Source: Ruania halotolerans
GTDB lineage: Bacteria; Actinomycetota; Actinomycetes; Actinomycetales; Beutenbergiaceae
NCBI RefSeq assembly: GCF_021049285.1
Contig: NZ_CP088017.1
Coordinates: 1,437,380-1,501,379 of the forward strand
Length of the DNA stretch: 64,000 nucleotides
Reading direction: 5' to 3'
This document shows, one piece after another, positions 53,486-62,172 of this stretch (position 1 is its first letter; each line of letters begins with the position of its first letter). Made by a program: the position numbers and the translations under genes. The notes under the pieces were generated by a model. It had not been told where the DNA came from. It did no database searches and saw only the letters and a list, made by a program, of their open reading frames with translations.

Positions 53486-55120
53486 ATGAGCACCACATCA
53501 ACTCCCACGGACACCCACGGCACTGCCGCCGTGCACGTCTACGACACCACCCTGCGTGACGGCGCCCAGCAGGAGGGGATCAACCTGACCGTCGCCGACA
53601 AGCTCGCCATCGCACCGTTGTTGGACGAGCTCGGGGTCACGTTCATCGAGGGTGGGTGGCCAGGGGCGATTCCGAAGGATACGGAGTTCTTCGCGCGCGC
53701 CACCAAGGATCTGGACCTGAAGAACGCCGAGCTGGCGGCATTCGGATCCACCCGCAAACCGGGGACCAGCGCGCACCACGACACCCAGGTCCGTGCCCTG
53801 ATCGACTCCGAGGCACCCACCATCACCCTGGTGGCCAAGAGCGACATCCGGCACGTGGAGCGTGCCCTGCGCACCACGGGCGAAGAGAACCTGGCGATGA
53901 TCGCCGACACCGTCGCCTACCTGGTGGGGGAGGGCCGGCGGGTGGTGCTCGACGCCGAGCACTTCTTCGACGGCTACCGCTACGACCCTGACTATGCGCT
54001 GCGCGCCGTGACCACGGCGTTCGAGGCAGGGGCCGAGGTGGTGGCGTTGTGCGACACCAACGGCGGCATGCTCCCCGAATGGGTGCACGAGATCGTCTCG
54101 ACTGTCGCCGGCCGAACCGGGCCGCAGCAGATCCTCGGCATGCATGCGCACAACGACTCCGGTTGCGCTGTGGCCAACTCGATGGCCGCCGTCTCGGCCG
54201 GGGCGCGGCACGTGCAGGGCACGGTGAACGGCTACGGAGAGCGCACCGGCAATGCGGACTTGATGGCCGTCGTCGCGAACCTCGATCTCAAACTGGGCAT
54301 GCGCACTCTCAGTAACGGTGGCCTCGAGGAGGTCACCCGGATCGCCCACGCGATCAGCGAGATCACCAATATCGCGCCGTTCGGCCGCCAGCCCTACATC
54401 GGTGCCAGCGCCTTCGCGCATAAGGGCGGGCTGCACGCCAGCGCGATCCGGATCGACCCAGACCTCTACCAGCACATCGATCCGCGCAAGGTCGGCAACG
54501 ACATGCGCATGCTGATCTCGGACATGGCAGGGCGGGCGAGTATCGAGCTCAAGGGCCGCGAGCTCGGCTTCGACCTCGCTGGACAGTCAGAACTGCTCGC
54601 CCGTGTGACCACCCGGGTGAAGGACGCCGAGGCGAACGGCTACACCTACGACGCCGCCGATGCATCCTTCGAGCTGCTGCTTCGGGAAGAGATCACGGGT
54701 ACCCGGCCTGCCTATTTCCGCACCGAGTCCTGGCGGGCCATCGTGGACCACTCCGCCGGACCCGATGGAGTCATGCGGGACGTGGCCGAGGCCACGGTGA
54801 AGATCCACGCCGGGAACCAGCGCGTGGTCTCCACCGGCGAGGGCAACGGTCCGGTCAACGCCCTCGACCATGCTCTCCGGCAGGCACTGGCCACCGCGTA
54901 TCCGGAGATCGAGGACATCGAACTGATCGACTACAAGGTGCGCTTGCTCGACTCCGCGCATGGCACCGACGCGATCACCCGGGTGCTCATCGAACTCACC
55001 GATGGCCAGCACTCATGGAGCACCGTCGGTGTCGGAGCCAACCTGCTCGAAGCCTCCTGGGAGGCACTCGTCGATGGACTGGTGTTCGGGCTCCTGCACG
55101 CGGGCGTCGAGTCCCTGTAG
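53486..55120 (+). CDS. cimA: Citramalate synthase
   Basis: A 544-residue enzyme that condenses pyruvate with acetyl-CoA to (R)-citramalate, starting a threonine-independent route to isoleucine. It has the LeuA-family motif VYDTTLRDGAQQEGINLTVADKL, FIEGGWPGAIPKD characteristic of the CimA group, CDTNGGMLP, MHAHNDSGCAVANS and GNADLMAVVANL. The C-terminal regulatory domain (about 395-540) has the allosteric fold of 2-isopropylmalate synthase. I start at the ATG at 53486; the open frame above it runs through the leader region. Homocitrate or isopropylmalate synthase is less likely given these motifs. Confidence 0.94.
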   Translation: MSTTSTPTDTHGTAAVHVYDTTLRDGAQQEGINLTVADKLAIAPLLDELGVTFIEGGWPGAIPKDTEFFARATKDLDLKNAELAAFGSTRKPGTSAHHDTQVRALIDSEAPTITLVAKSDIRHVERALRTTGEENLAMIADTVAYLVGEGRRVVLDAEHFFDGYRYDPDYALRAVTTAFEAGAEVVALCDTNGGMLPEWVHEIVSTVAGRTGPQQILGMHAHNDSGCAVANSMAAVSAGARHVQGTVNGYGERTGNADLMAVVANLDLKLGMRTLSNGGLEEVTRIAHAISEITNIAPFGRQPYIGASAFAHKGGLHASAIRIDPDLYQHIDPRKVGNDMRMLISDMAGRASIELKGRELGFDLAGQSELLARVTTRVKDAEANGYTYDAADASFELLLREEITGTRPAYFRTESWRAIVDHSAGPDGVMRDVAEATVKIHAGNQRVVSTGEGNGPVNALDHALRQALATAYPEIEDIELIDYKVRLLDSAHGTDAITRVLIELTDGQHSWSTVGVGANLLEASWEALVDGLVFGLLHAGVESL

Positions 55121-55222
55121 GTCACTGCCGTGCGACTCGGTGGCCAGTCGTCCTGGGACCTCTCGCTGAGCGCGGGAGGGCCGGTACGGGGTCTCGAGCC
55201 GTGCCCCGGCGGAGATGGCCGG

Positions 55223-56092
55223 TCAGTGGAAGGCGATGGTCTCCACGGCACGCACCTGGTCGCGGATGAAACGGTTGGCATGGGCCGCAAGGTCGGCTGG
55301 GTCGTCCCACAGGTTGCGCCAGATGCCGAGCGTGTTCGAGAGCGAGGCACTCACCACGGCGCTGGAGAAGGACTCGAACACGATCGGCCCGTCGTAGCCG
55401 ATCCTGCCCAGCGCCCGGAAGAACGAACCGAAGTCCACTGACCCGGTGCCCAGATAACCGCGGTGGCTCTCGCCGATGTGCACGTACTTCAGGCGCTCCG
55501 CCGCATCGAGTACCGGTTCGACCATCCCGGACTCCTCGATGTTCATGTGGTACGTGTCCAGGTGCAGGTGCACGTTCTGGTGCCCGATCTCCTCGAGAAA
55601 CCCGAGCCCGGCCCGTGCCGTGTTCACGATATTGGTCTCGTACCGGTTCACGATCTCGATCGCCAGCTCCACACCGCTGGCCTGGGCATGGTCGGCCAAC
55701 CGGGCGAGCGCGCGAGCCGAGTTCTCCCGCCCGGCTCGGGTGGCCGGTGTCAGGTACTTCTGCATCGCGGAGTAGATCACCCCGCACAGGTGCCGGCCCC
55801 CGGCCTCAGCCACGACGTCCACCGCGCGCCGCAGCAATTCCTCACCTCGGGCCGAGATCGCGGAGTCTTCGCTGGAGAGGTCGTGGTCGGCGTCCAACCC
55901 CAGCGAGGCGGCCATCGTGATGCCGTGATCGGCCAGGATCCGCTGCACTGCACCACCGTCGATCGCGAACGGATCCATCAACGGCAACTCGAGGAAGTCG
56001 AACCCTGCCTTCTGGGTGCCGGAGATTGCCGTGACCAGTCCGGCCTCGTCGAATTCGCCGGTGAACACGAGGCCGTGGACGCCGATCTGCAT
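55223..56092 (-). CDS. Sugar isomerase/epimerase, tagatose/psicose 3-epimerase-like
   Basis: A 289-residue TIM-barrel epimerase. Four metal-site segments are visible: LAIEIVNRYETN (Glu near 148), HLHLDTYHMNIEES (Asp near 181), YVHIGESHRGYLGTG (His near 207) and IVFESFSS (Glu near 243), as in ketose 3-epimerases. It is the last gene of a ribose-type importer operon, 35 bp after the permease, and converges on cimA. Probable role is conversion of the imported rare ketose. Confidence 0.9.
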   Translation of the reverse strand: MQIGVHGLVFTGEFDEAGLVTAISGTQKAGFDFLELPLMDPFAIDGGAVQRILADHGITMAASLGLDADHDLSSEDSAISARGEELLRRAVDVVAEAGGRHLCGVIYSAMQKYLTPATRAGRENSARALARLADHAQASGVELAIEIVNRYETNIVNTARAGLGFLEEIGHQNVHLHLDTYHMNIEESGMVEPVLDAAERLKYVHIGESHRGYLGTGSVDFGSFFRALGRIGYDGPIVFESFSSAVVSASLSNTLGIWRNLWDDPADLAAHANRFIRDQVRAVETIAFH

Positions 56093-56127
56093 GAGTGCTC
56101 CTTCTGAGGGCTAAGTGGCAGGTCTCT

Positions 56128-57258
56128 TTACTGCGTCGTGGGGGTCTCCTCGGCATCTGCTCCACCGCTCTCCTTGCGGCGACGGCGCAGCGACACACTG
56201 CCGAACAGCGAGGCACCGAGGAGCACCGCCCCGAGCGCCAGCAACTGCACCTGCGTTCCGACGTTGCCTGGCACCACGAGCAGGATCGAGGCGTTCAGCC
56301 AGACGATCAACAGGGCCGAGAGCAGGATCCCGCTGAGCCGGCCGATGCCACCGGTGATGGCCACCCCGCCGAGCACCGCGATCGTGATCGCCGGCAGCGC
56401 CATCCCCGAGCCGCTGGTGCCGGCGTCCGGTCGGGCGGAGGCGAACTGGGCCACCGTGTAGACCCCGACCAGACCGCAGATCGCGCCTCCGTACACAAAG
56501 GCGAGCAAACGTGTGCGCCGGGTATTGATGCCTGCCCACCGGGCCGCCGTCTCGTTCGTGCCGAGCGCGTAGTGACGACGACCGTAGGTGCTGCGGTTCA
56601 GGACGAACCACGCAATCACCGCCACGGGAAGCAGGAAAGTGAACACCCCAAGCGGCACCAACGGCACGTAGGCTCCGATCAGCGGGAGCTCCACCTCGCT
56701 CGTGGCACCGTAGAAGGCGCTGATCGACTCACCGGAGATCGGACGCTGACCGCTGACCACAAGCGCAATCGAGCGATAGGCATAGTAGGTGGCCAGCGTG
56801 GTGATCAGCGCCGGGAATCCCGCGTACGCCGTCAGGAGGCCGTTGATCGCGCCCAGTAGCGCGCCGAAGGCCACAGCAAGCACGACAGCCAGGACCAACG
56901 GCACACCCGACTGCTGATACAGCATCCCGAACGCGATCCCGGTGAGGGAGACCATCGAGCCCACGGACAGGTCGATCGACCCACGCCCGGACATGATCAC
57001 CAGCAGTTCCGCCAGGGCCAGCAGGGCGAGAGGGACGTAGGCGATCAGCGCCGAGGCGAGGTAGTCACTGGTGAACCGGCCGCTGGTGAGCCCGGCGGCG
57101 TCGAGCACCGTCATCACCACCACGAGCACGATCAGCAACCCGCCCAGCAGCACGGCGCGATCGCGCAGACCACCAGTCTCGATCCACCCGCGCACGCCAT
57201 CGACGATTCCGGCGGGACCGCGCTGGTCCGCCCGGCTTGGAGTCGTTGTCGCCCTCAT
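56128..57258 (-). CDS. Ribose-type sugar ABC transporter permease (second copy)
   Basis: A 376-residue CUT2 permease, related to RbsC, with about 9-10 membrane segments and the conserved ELLVIMSGRGSIDLSVGSMVSLTGI block near 86-110, a GLLTAYAGFPALITTLATYY segment and the closing GVAITGGIGRLSGILL. It overlaps the first permease in an ATGA. Two different RbsC-type subunits imply a heterodimeric channel. A basic and acidic tail follows the last helix. Confidence 0.93.
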   Translation of the reverse strand: MRATTTPSRADQRGPAGIVDGVRGWIETGGLRDRAVLLGGLLIVLVVVMTVLDAAGLTSGRFTSDYLASALIAYVPLALLALAELLVIMSGRGSIDLSVGSMVSLTGIAFGMLYQQSGVPLVLAVVLAVAFGALLGAINGLLTAYAGFPALITTLATYYAYRSIALVVSGQRPISGESISAFYGATSEVELPLIGAYVPLVPLGVFTFLLPVAVIAWFVLNRSTYGRRHYALGTNETAARWAGINTRRTRLLAFVYGGAICGLVGVYTVAQFASARPDAGTSGSGMALPAITIAVLGGVAITGGIGRLSGILLSALLIVWLNASILLVVPGNVGTQVQLLALGAVLLGASLFGSVSLRRRRKESGGADAEETPTTQ

Positions 57259-58268
57259 GATCGCCTCCTCGCTCGCTCACGGACGAGGTCGGTGCCCACC
57301 GCCACCAGGATGAAGATGCCAACGAACAGGAAGCCGACCTCCGAAGGCCACCCGAGCTGTGTCACACCGGTGATCACCGTCTGCACCAGGATCGCGCCGA
57401 GCAGCGTACCCACCACGCTGCCGCGGCCACCGATGATGGAGGTACCGCCGATCACGACGGCGGCGATTACCTGAAGCTCCTTGCCGGAGCCGACCGACTG
57501 GTCGAGCGTGGATGTGCCGGTGGCGATCACCATGCATGCCGCCAGTCCCGTGAGCGTGCCGGTGACGGCGTAGACAGTCATCAGTCGGGGCCGCACCTTG
57601 ATCCCGGCGAGCCGGGCCGCGTGGGCGTTGCCGCCGATGGCATACAGGTTGCGACCAGCCCGGGTGCGTCGCAGGAACCACCATGCGATCGCCACGGCGA
57701 TCAAGGCGATCACGAAGGAGTGCGGGATACCGGCGGTCTGCCCGCCGGAGCCGCGCCCGAAGAAGGCGAGCGTGCCCGGGATTCCGTTCACCGTGGAGGA
57801 GTCGAACACCCGGTAGCCGATGAACAGGAAGACGTTCCAGGTACCGAACGTGATGATGATGGGGTGCACGCCGCCGTAGGCCACGAGCACTCCGTTCAGG
57901 GTACCGAGGGCCAGCCCCACCGCCATCGCCAACAGCACCGCCACGATCGCGGGGACGTCGAATGCCACCAAGACCCGGGCAGTCACCACGGCGCACACCA
58001 TCACCATCCCCGCGACCGACACATCGATCCCAGCCGTGATGATGACGAACGTCATGCCCACGCCGATCAGCGCGATCGGCGCCACCTGCACCAGGAGCGG
58101 ACCGATCGAGCCGGCGGAGAGGAACGCAGGGGTGGTGAGCCCGAGCGTCACCCACAATGCGGCGATCACTCCGACCAGTACCACCTCCTGCCCGGTGATC
58201 ACCGGTGGCAGGATCCTCCGAAGTGAGAGCTGCTCGGACTGCTCCGTGGCCGCGGTGGTCTCGCTCAT
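57255..58268 (-). CDS. Ribose-type sugar ABC transporter permease (first copy)
   Basis: A 337-residue RbsC-like permease. GVGMTFVIITAGIDVSVAGMVMVCAV (about 72-97), GTLNGVLVAYGGVHPIIITFGTWN and VVIGGTSIIGGRGSVVGTLLGAIL are the diagnostic blocks. It overlaps both the ATPase and the second permease by four bases. With them and the binding lipoprotein it makes a complete CUT2 importer. Confidence 0.94.
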   Translation of the reverse strand: MSETTAATEQSEQLSLRRILPPVITGQEVVLVGVIAALWVTLGLTTPAFLSAGSIGPLLVQVAPIALIGVGMTFVIITAGIDVSVAGMVMVCAVVTARVLVAFDVPAIVAVLLAMAVGLALGTLNGVLVAYGGVHPIIITFGTWNVFLFIGYRVFDSSTVNGIPGTLAFFGRGSGGQTAGIPHSFVIALIAVAIAWWFLRRTRAGRNLYAIGGNAHAARLAGIKVRPRLMTVYAVTGTLTGLAACMVIATGTSTLDQSVGSGKELQVIAAVVIGGTSIIGGRGSVVGTLLGAILVQTVITGVTQLGWPSEVGFLFVGIFILVAVGTDLVRERARRRS

Positions 58269-59776
58269 GACGTGCTCCCACTCGTGATCTCCCCGGCCGC
58301 CGCGGCAAGAACCTCAGCCTGGGTGGCCGTCGGCGCAAACTCGCTCGCGATCTGCCCCGCCCGGAACACCACGACACGGTCGGCGATCCGCAGAACCTCA
58401 GCGAGGTCGGTGGTGATCACCAGGATGGCGGTCTGGGTATCGGCAAGTTCGGAGACGATCTGGTGGATCTCCTCCTTCGCGCCCACATCCACGCCCTGGG
58501 TGGGCTCGGCGAGCACCAGCAGGTCAGGTTGCTCGACCAACTGGCGAGCCAGCACGACCTTCTGCGCGTTCCCACCGGACATTGCGCTGACCGGCTGCCG
58601 CTGACTCGGCGTCTTGACCGCGAGCCGGTCGATCAGCGATCCGGCGATCGTGCGCTCGGCGGCAGGGGAGACCCAACCGGCTACCTTCCCCAATAACCGG
58701 AGCGAACCGATGGTGATGTTGAAGGCGATCGACTGAAATGCGAACGTGCCCTGAGCGGATCGGTTCGCCGGCAGCATCCGGACCCCGCGCCGTTTCGCGT
58801 CTGCTGGGTTGGCAACACGGGTCGAGCGTCCGAGTACCTCCATGCTCCCGGACGTCGGATGGCGCATCCCGTAGATGACGTCACCTACTTCGGACGCGCC
58901 GCAGCCGACCAATCCGTACAAACCGACGATCTCGCCGGCCCGCACAGTGAGCGAGATGTTCTCGAAGTGCCCCTCCAGGCCGAGGGAGTCCAGACGGAGT
59001 CGGACCTCGCCCGGTGCATTCGGCTCGCGAGCACCTTCGCTCAACTCACCGCCCACCATCCGCTCGGCGATCGCGCGCACGGTCAGATCGGCCAACGCCT
59101 CGTTGTGAACTGTGCGGCCATCGCGCATGATCGTCACCTCGTCAGCGATCCGGAACAGTTCGTCCAGCCGATGGCTGATGTAGATGATCGATACCCCTTG
59201 TTCGGCGAGCCGGCGCACCACGCCGAAGAGCACCTCGATCTCGGTGTCGGTCAGGATCGCGCTGGGTTCGTCCAGGATGAGAATCCGGGCATCGTCCAAC
59301 AGAGCCTTCGCGATCGAGACCTGCTGCTGTGTGGCAATCGTGAGATGGCCGATCGGCACTGAAGCGATCGAACGATCGAGACCCACCAGGTCGAGCAGGT
59401 CGAACATCCGGGGTGCCTGCCGATGCCAGTCGATCACCGGACCCGAGGTGATCTCGCGGCCCACGAAGAAGTTCTCCGCCACCGTCAGCTCGGCGAACAA
59501 CTGCGGTTCCTGGTACACCGTCTGCACCCCGAGGTCGAGGGCTTGACCAGTGGATTCGATAGTCACCGGTTCGCCGTCGATCTCGATCACACCGGTATCC
59601 GCGCGCTCGGCACCGGCCAGAACCTTGATCAGCGTCGACTTCCCGGCACCGTTCTCGCCGACCAGAGCGTGCACGGTGCCGGGTTGTACTGTCAGGTCCG
59701 CGTGGCTGAGGGCGCGCACACCTCCGTACCGCTTGGAGATGTCTCGCATCCGCAAGCGGGGTGTCTCCTCGTGCAT
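58265..59776 (-). CDS. Ribose-type sugar ABC transporter ATPase (two-domain)
   Basis: A 503-residue tandem ATPase like RbsA/MglA. Domain 1 has Walker A GENGAGKST (about 38-46), signature-region LTIATQQQVSIAKAL and Walker B ILILDEPSAIL. Domain 2 has the usual degenerate Walker A GLVGCGASE (about 290-298), the signature MSGGNAQKVVLARQL and LLVLAEPTQGVD (Ala instead of Asp in Walker B). The degenerate second site is typical of CUT2 systems. The gene lies 4 bp after the binding-protein gene. Confidence 0.95.
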   Translation of the reverse strand: MHEETPRLRMRDISKRYGGVRALSHADLTVQPGTVHALVGENGAGKSTLIKVLAGAERADTGVIEIDGEPVTIESTGQALDLGVQTVYQEPQLFAELTVAENFFVGREITSGPVIDWHRQAPRMFDLLDLVGLDRSIASVPIGHLTIATQQQVSIAKALLDDARILILDEPSAILTDTEIEVLFGVVRRLAEQGVSIIYISHRLDELFRIADEVTIMRDGRTVHNEALADLTVRAIAERMVGGELSEGAREPNAPGEVRLRLDSLGLEGHFENISLTVRAGEIVGLYGLVGCGASEVGDVIYGMRHPTSGSMEVLGRSTRVANPADAKRRGVRMLPANRSAQGTFAFQSIAFNITIGSLRLLGKVAGWVSPAAERTIAGSLIDRLAVKTPSQRQPVSAMSGGNAQKVVLARQLVEQPDLLVLAEPTQGVDVGAKEEIHQIVSELADTQTAILVITTDLAEVLRIADRVVVFRAGQIASEFAPTATQAEVLAAAAGEITSGSTS

Positions 59777-59780
59777 GAGA

Positions 59781-60818
59781 TCAGTAGTCGTAGTCGCCGG
59801 CGTTGTCCGCAGTGAACACCGTGGGTGGCCCGAGCAGGAGCACGCTTGTTTCCGCGTCGTACTCCACCGCTGTGAGGTCCTCGTTGACGGAGTTCGTCGC
59901 CTCGAACTCCTCCTCGTTCTCGAGCTGCACTCCGGCCCACCCGGTCAGGTAGCCGAGCGCTTCGACGTCCCACAACACGGAGGCGCTGGAGGATCCAGTC
60001 TCCAGGTACGGCAGCATGGACTGCGGTGTGCCCAGTCCCACGGTGAAGACTTCGCCGACGCGTCCGGCATCCTCCACCGCCTGCGCAACCCCTGGGGCGC
60101 TGGACGTGCATTCACCCACCAGCCCGGTCAGGTCTGGGTTGGCCAGCATGAGATCGGTGGCCATCTGGGTGGCAGCCGCCTGGTCCTCACCGGCATAGAC
60201 GATGTCGACGATCTCCGCCTCGGGGTATTCCGAGGCCGTGTACTCCTCTTGCACCTCGATCCAGGCGTTCAGGTTCGCCGCTGTCTCACCGCAGGAAACG
60301 ATCGCGTACTCGCCAGATTCGCCCATCGCCTCCATCAGTGAGTCGGTGAGTTGCTGACCGATGCCTTCCACCGAGGCCTGCGAGATGAAGACCTCTCGCA
60401 CCGAGTTCGGTGCATCGGTATCGGTCGTGGCCACGTGGATGCCGGCGTCTTGGGCTTCCTGCAGCAGCGGTGCCATGGAATCCGGGTCGTTCGGTGCCAC
60501 GAACAGCACGTCCACGTTCTGCTGAATGAACGAGCGCACGATGTCGGCTTGCGCGGCGGCGTCCGCCGTGGTCGGTCCCTGGTAGAGCCATTCGAATCCG
60601 AGTTCCTCGGCGGCCTGCATACCGCCGGTGTTCATCGCCTCGAAGTACGGGATGCCCTGGAGTTTCGGAACGAAAGCGATCGTGACGTCTTCGGCTGCGG
60701 TCTCCTCGCCGTTTCCGCCTGTATCGGGGTTGTCGTCCCGGGTCGTGCACCCCGCGAGTGCAAGAGCTGCCGTCAGCCCCAGCGTGAGGGTGCAGGTCGC
60801 TGTTCTGGAGATCGTCAT
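59781..60818 (-). CDS. Ribose-type sugar-binding lipoprotein (periplasmic-binding family 1/4)
   Basis: A 345-residue secreted protein, first gene of the operon. The signal (TLTLGLTAALALAGC) ends in a lipobox near residue 24, followed by an acidic linker. The fold starts AFVPKLQGIPYFEAMNTGGMQAAEELGFEWLYQGP and contains VDVLFVAPNDPDSMAPLLQEAQDAGI and VATTDTDAPNSVREVF, like RbsB/LsrB proteins. GAAGGAG lies upstream of the ATG. Ligand unknown; the downstream epimerase suggests a ketose. Confidence 0.93.
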   Translation of the reverse strand: MTISRTATCTLTLGLTAALALAGCTTRDDNPDTGGNGEETAAEDVTIAFVPKLQGIPYFEAMNTGGMQAAEELGFEWLYQGPTTADAAAQADIVRSFIQQNVDVLFVAPNDPDSMAPLLQEAQDAGIHVATTDTDAPNSVREVFISQASVEGIGQQLTDSLMEAMGESGEYAIVSCGETAANLNAWIEVQEEYTASEYPEAEIVDIVYAGEDQAAATQMATDLMLANPDLTGLVGECTSSAPGVAQAVEDAGRVGEVFTVGLGTPQSMLPYLETGSSSASVLWDVEALGYLTGWAGVQLENEEEFEATNSVNEDLTAVEYDAETSVLLLGPPTVFTADNAGDYDY

Positions 60819-60864
60819 TGAGGGCTCCTTCGCCGAGAGTTACCGCTAGGTGGTCTCGAGACCG

Positions 60865-60895
60865 AGAGTAGATGCTTCGCGCAGGGATCGTGCAA
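60865..60895 (-). promoter_or_regulatory. Putative promoter of the ribose-type importer operon
   Basis: On the minus strand TTGCAC (60895-60890) and TACTCT (60870-60865) are separated by 19 bp. The -35 lies inside the 14-bp palindrome described separately, so binding there would repress. Confidence 0.4.
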
Positions 60896-60918
60896 CGATT
60901 CAGTGAATCGTTGCACGA
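60888..60918. promoter_or_regulatory. Perfect 14-bp palindrome, candidate double LacI-type operator
   Basis: TCGTGCAACGATTC (60888-60901) and GAATCGTTGCACGA (60905-60918) form a perfect inverted repeat around AGT. Each arm with the centre also reads as a LacI-type site (TGCAACGATTCA and TGAATCGTTGCA). It lies in the 135-bp gap between the importer operon and the lipoate ligase gene. No LacI gene is in the operon; the nearest is 1.2 kb away but has different operators. Confidence 0.7.
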
Positions 60919-60953
60919 GCGAGACCTCTGTTCCGCGCGGTTAGGCTGACCGG

Positions 60954-62003
60954 GTGAGCAGAGGTGAGTACAAGGTGCCTGGCGGCAAGCTGGTGGCAGC
61001 CGAGGTGGAGGTCGTCGACGGGCGCCTGGCACAGGTGCACATCAGCGGTGACTTCTTTCTCGAGCCGGATGAGGCGCTGGAACGCATTGACGCTGCGCTG
61101 ACCGGTGTGCCGGAGGCCGCCACCGTGGGCCAGATGTCCACGCTGGTGGCGGCGGCTGTGGCTGACGCGCACCTCGTGGGCTTCACCCCGCAAGCCGTGG
61201 CGATCGCCGTCCGGCGTGCCCTGGGTCAGGCGACGGGCTGGCACGACCACACGTTCGAGCTGGTGCACCCAGGCCCGATGGAACCCACGATGAACCTTGC
61301 GCTCGATCAGGTGCTGCTCGAAGAGGTCGGCGCTGGGCGGCGCGGACCGACCCTTCGGATCTGGGAGTGGTCGGGGGGCTGCGTGATCCTCGGCTCATTT
61401 CAGTCGCTGCGCAACGAGATCGACACTGCAGCCGCGCAGGAACTTGATATTGACGTGGTCCGCCGGATCTCCGGTGGGGGAGCGATGTTCGTCGAACCCG
61501 GGAACGCGATCACCTACTCGCTGTACGTGCCTGGTTCGCTCGTCGAGGGCTTGAGCTTCGAGCAGTCCTATGCCTTCCTGGATGACTGGATGATCGGTGC
61601 GCTGCGCGAGGTCGGCATTGACGCGCGCTACGTGCCACTGAACGACATCGCCTCACCTGCGGGAAAGATCGGCGGCGCCGCGCAGAAGCGGCTCGCGAAC
61701 GGGACCGTGCTGCACCACGTGACGGCTAGCTATGACATCGACGCCACCAAGATGCTGAAAGTGCTGCGGATTGGCCGGGAAAAGCTCTCTGACAAGGGCA
61801 CCACCAGCGCCAACAAGCGGGTGGATCCATTGCGCAGTCAGACCGGGATGTCGCGTGAGGCCATCATCGAGTCGATGAAGAATCACTTCCGCGCTCGGTA
61901 CACCAGTAGTGATGGCGCATTGACGGAGGAAGAGATCGCTCGAGCGGGCGAACTCGCCGTCGGCAAGTTCTCCGACCCGGCGTGGATCGCGCGAGTCCCG
62001 TGA
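60954..62003 (+). CDS. Lipoate-protein ligase with N-terminal accessory domain
   Basis: A 349-residue ligase. Residues 1-85 resemble the accessory (LplB or C-terminal) domain of lipoate ligases: EYKVPGGKLVAAEVEV then ISGDFFLEPDEALERIDAAL. The catalytic domain follows from about 105: MNLALDQVLLEEV, RRISGGGAMFVEPGNAITYSLY (about 165-186) and DIASPAGKIGGAAQKR with the catalytic Lys near 240. The order is the reverse of E. coli LplA. GTG start with a TAGGCT box (60942-60947) six bases upstream, suggesting a leaderless message. Confidence 0.9.
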   Translation: MSRGEYKVPGGKLVAAEVEVVDGRLAQVHISGDFFLEPDEALERIDAALTGVPEAATVGQMSTLVAAAVADAHLVGFTPQAVAIAVRRALGQATGWHDHTFELVHPGPMEPTMNLALDQVLLEEVGAGRRGPTLRIWEWSGGCVILGSFQSLRNEIDTAAAQELDIDVVRRISGGGAMFVEPGNAITYSLYVPGSLVEGLSFEQSYAFLDDWMIGALREVGIDARYVPLNDIASPAGKIGGAAQKRLANGTVLHHVTASYDIDATKMLKVLRIGREKLSDKGTTSANKRVDPLRSQTGMSREAIIESMKNHFRARYTSSDGALTEEEIARAGELAVGKFSDPAWIARVP

Positions 62004-62027
62004 GTTCCTCCTGAGCGCGAGCCGCTC

Positions 62028-62033
62028 TTGACA
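62028..62033 (+). promoter_or_regulatory. Possible -35 box of the LacI gene
   Basis: A consensus TTGACA lies 12 bp before the first operator. The -10 would fall inside that operator (TAATCG at 62050 with a 16-bp spacer). Repressor on the operator would then block its own promoter. No better -10 is present. Confidence 0.45.
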
Positions 62034-62045
62034 ATACCGACCCGA

Positions 62046-62063
62046 TGCTTAATCGTATAAGCC
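62046..62063. promoter_or_regulatory. LacI-type operator, proximal to promoter
   Basis: TGCTTAATCGTATAAGCC, an 18-bp imperfect palindrome with the central CG of LacI-family sites. It differs from the second site by two bases. Confidence 0.75.
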
Positions 62064-62118
62064 ATCTGCACATTGCAGGATCGCAGGACTTACGCGAATC
62101 TGTCGAACAGATTTCTGA

Positions 62119-62136
62119 TGCTTAATCGTTTAAGCA
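62119..62136. promoter_or_regulatory. LacI-type operator, proximal to the lacI-like gene
   Basis: TGCTTAATCGTTTAAGCA, an 18-bp palindrome with one mismatched pair around the central CG, starting exactly 73 bp after the start of the first site. That spacing is close to seven helical turns, so the two sites lie on the same DNA face and could support looping. Confidence 0.8.
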
Positions 62137-62172
62137 ACCGAATCTCTCACGCATCGACCGATGGGGGTCACG

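Noticed and set aside
55121-55222. Terminator between cimA and the convergent epimerase gene
   Set aside because: A GCCGG...CCGGC hairpin can be drawn, but it has bulges and no U-run, so I do not annotate it.
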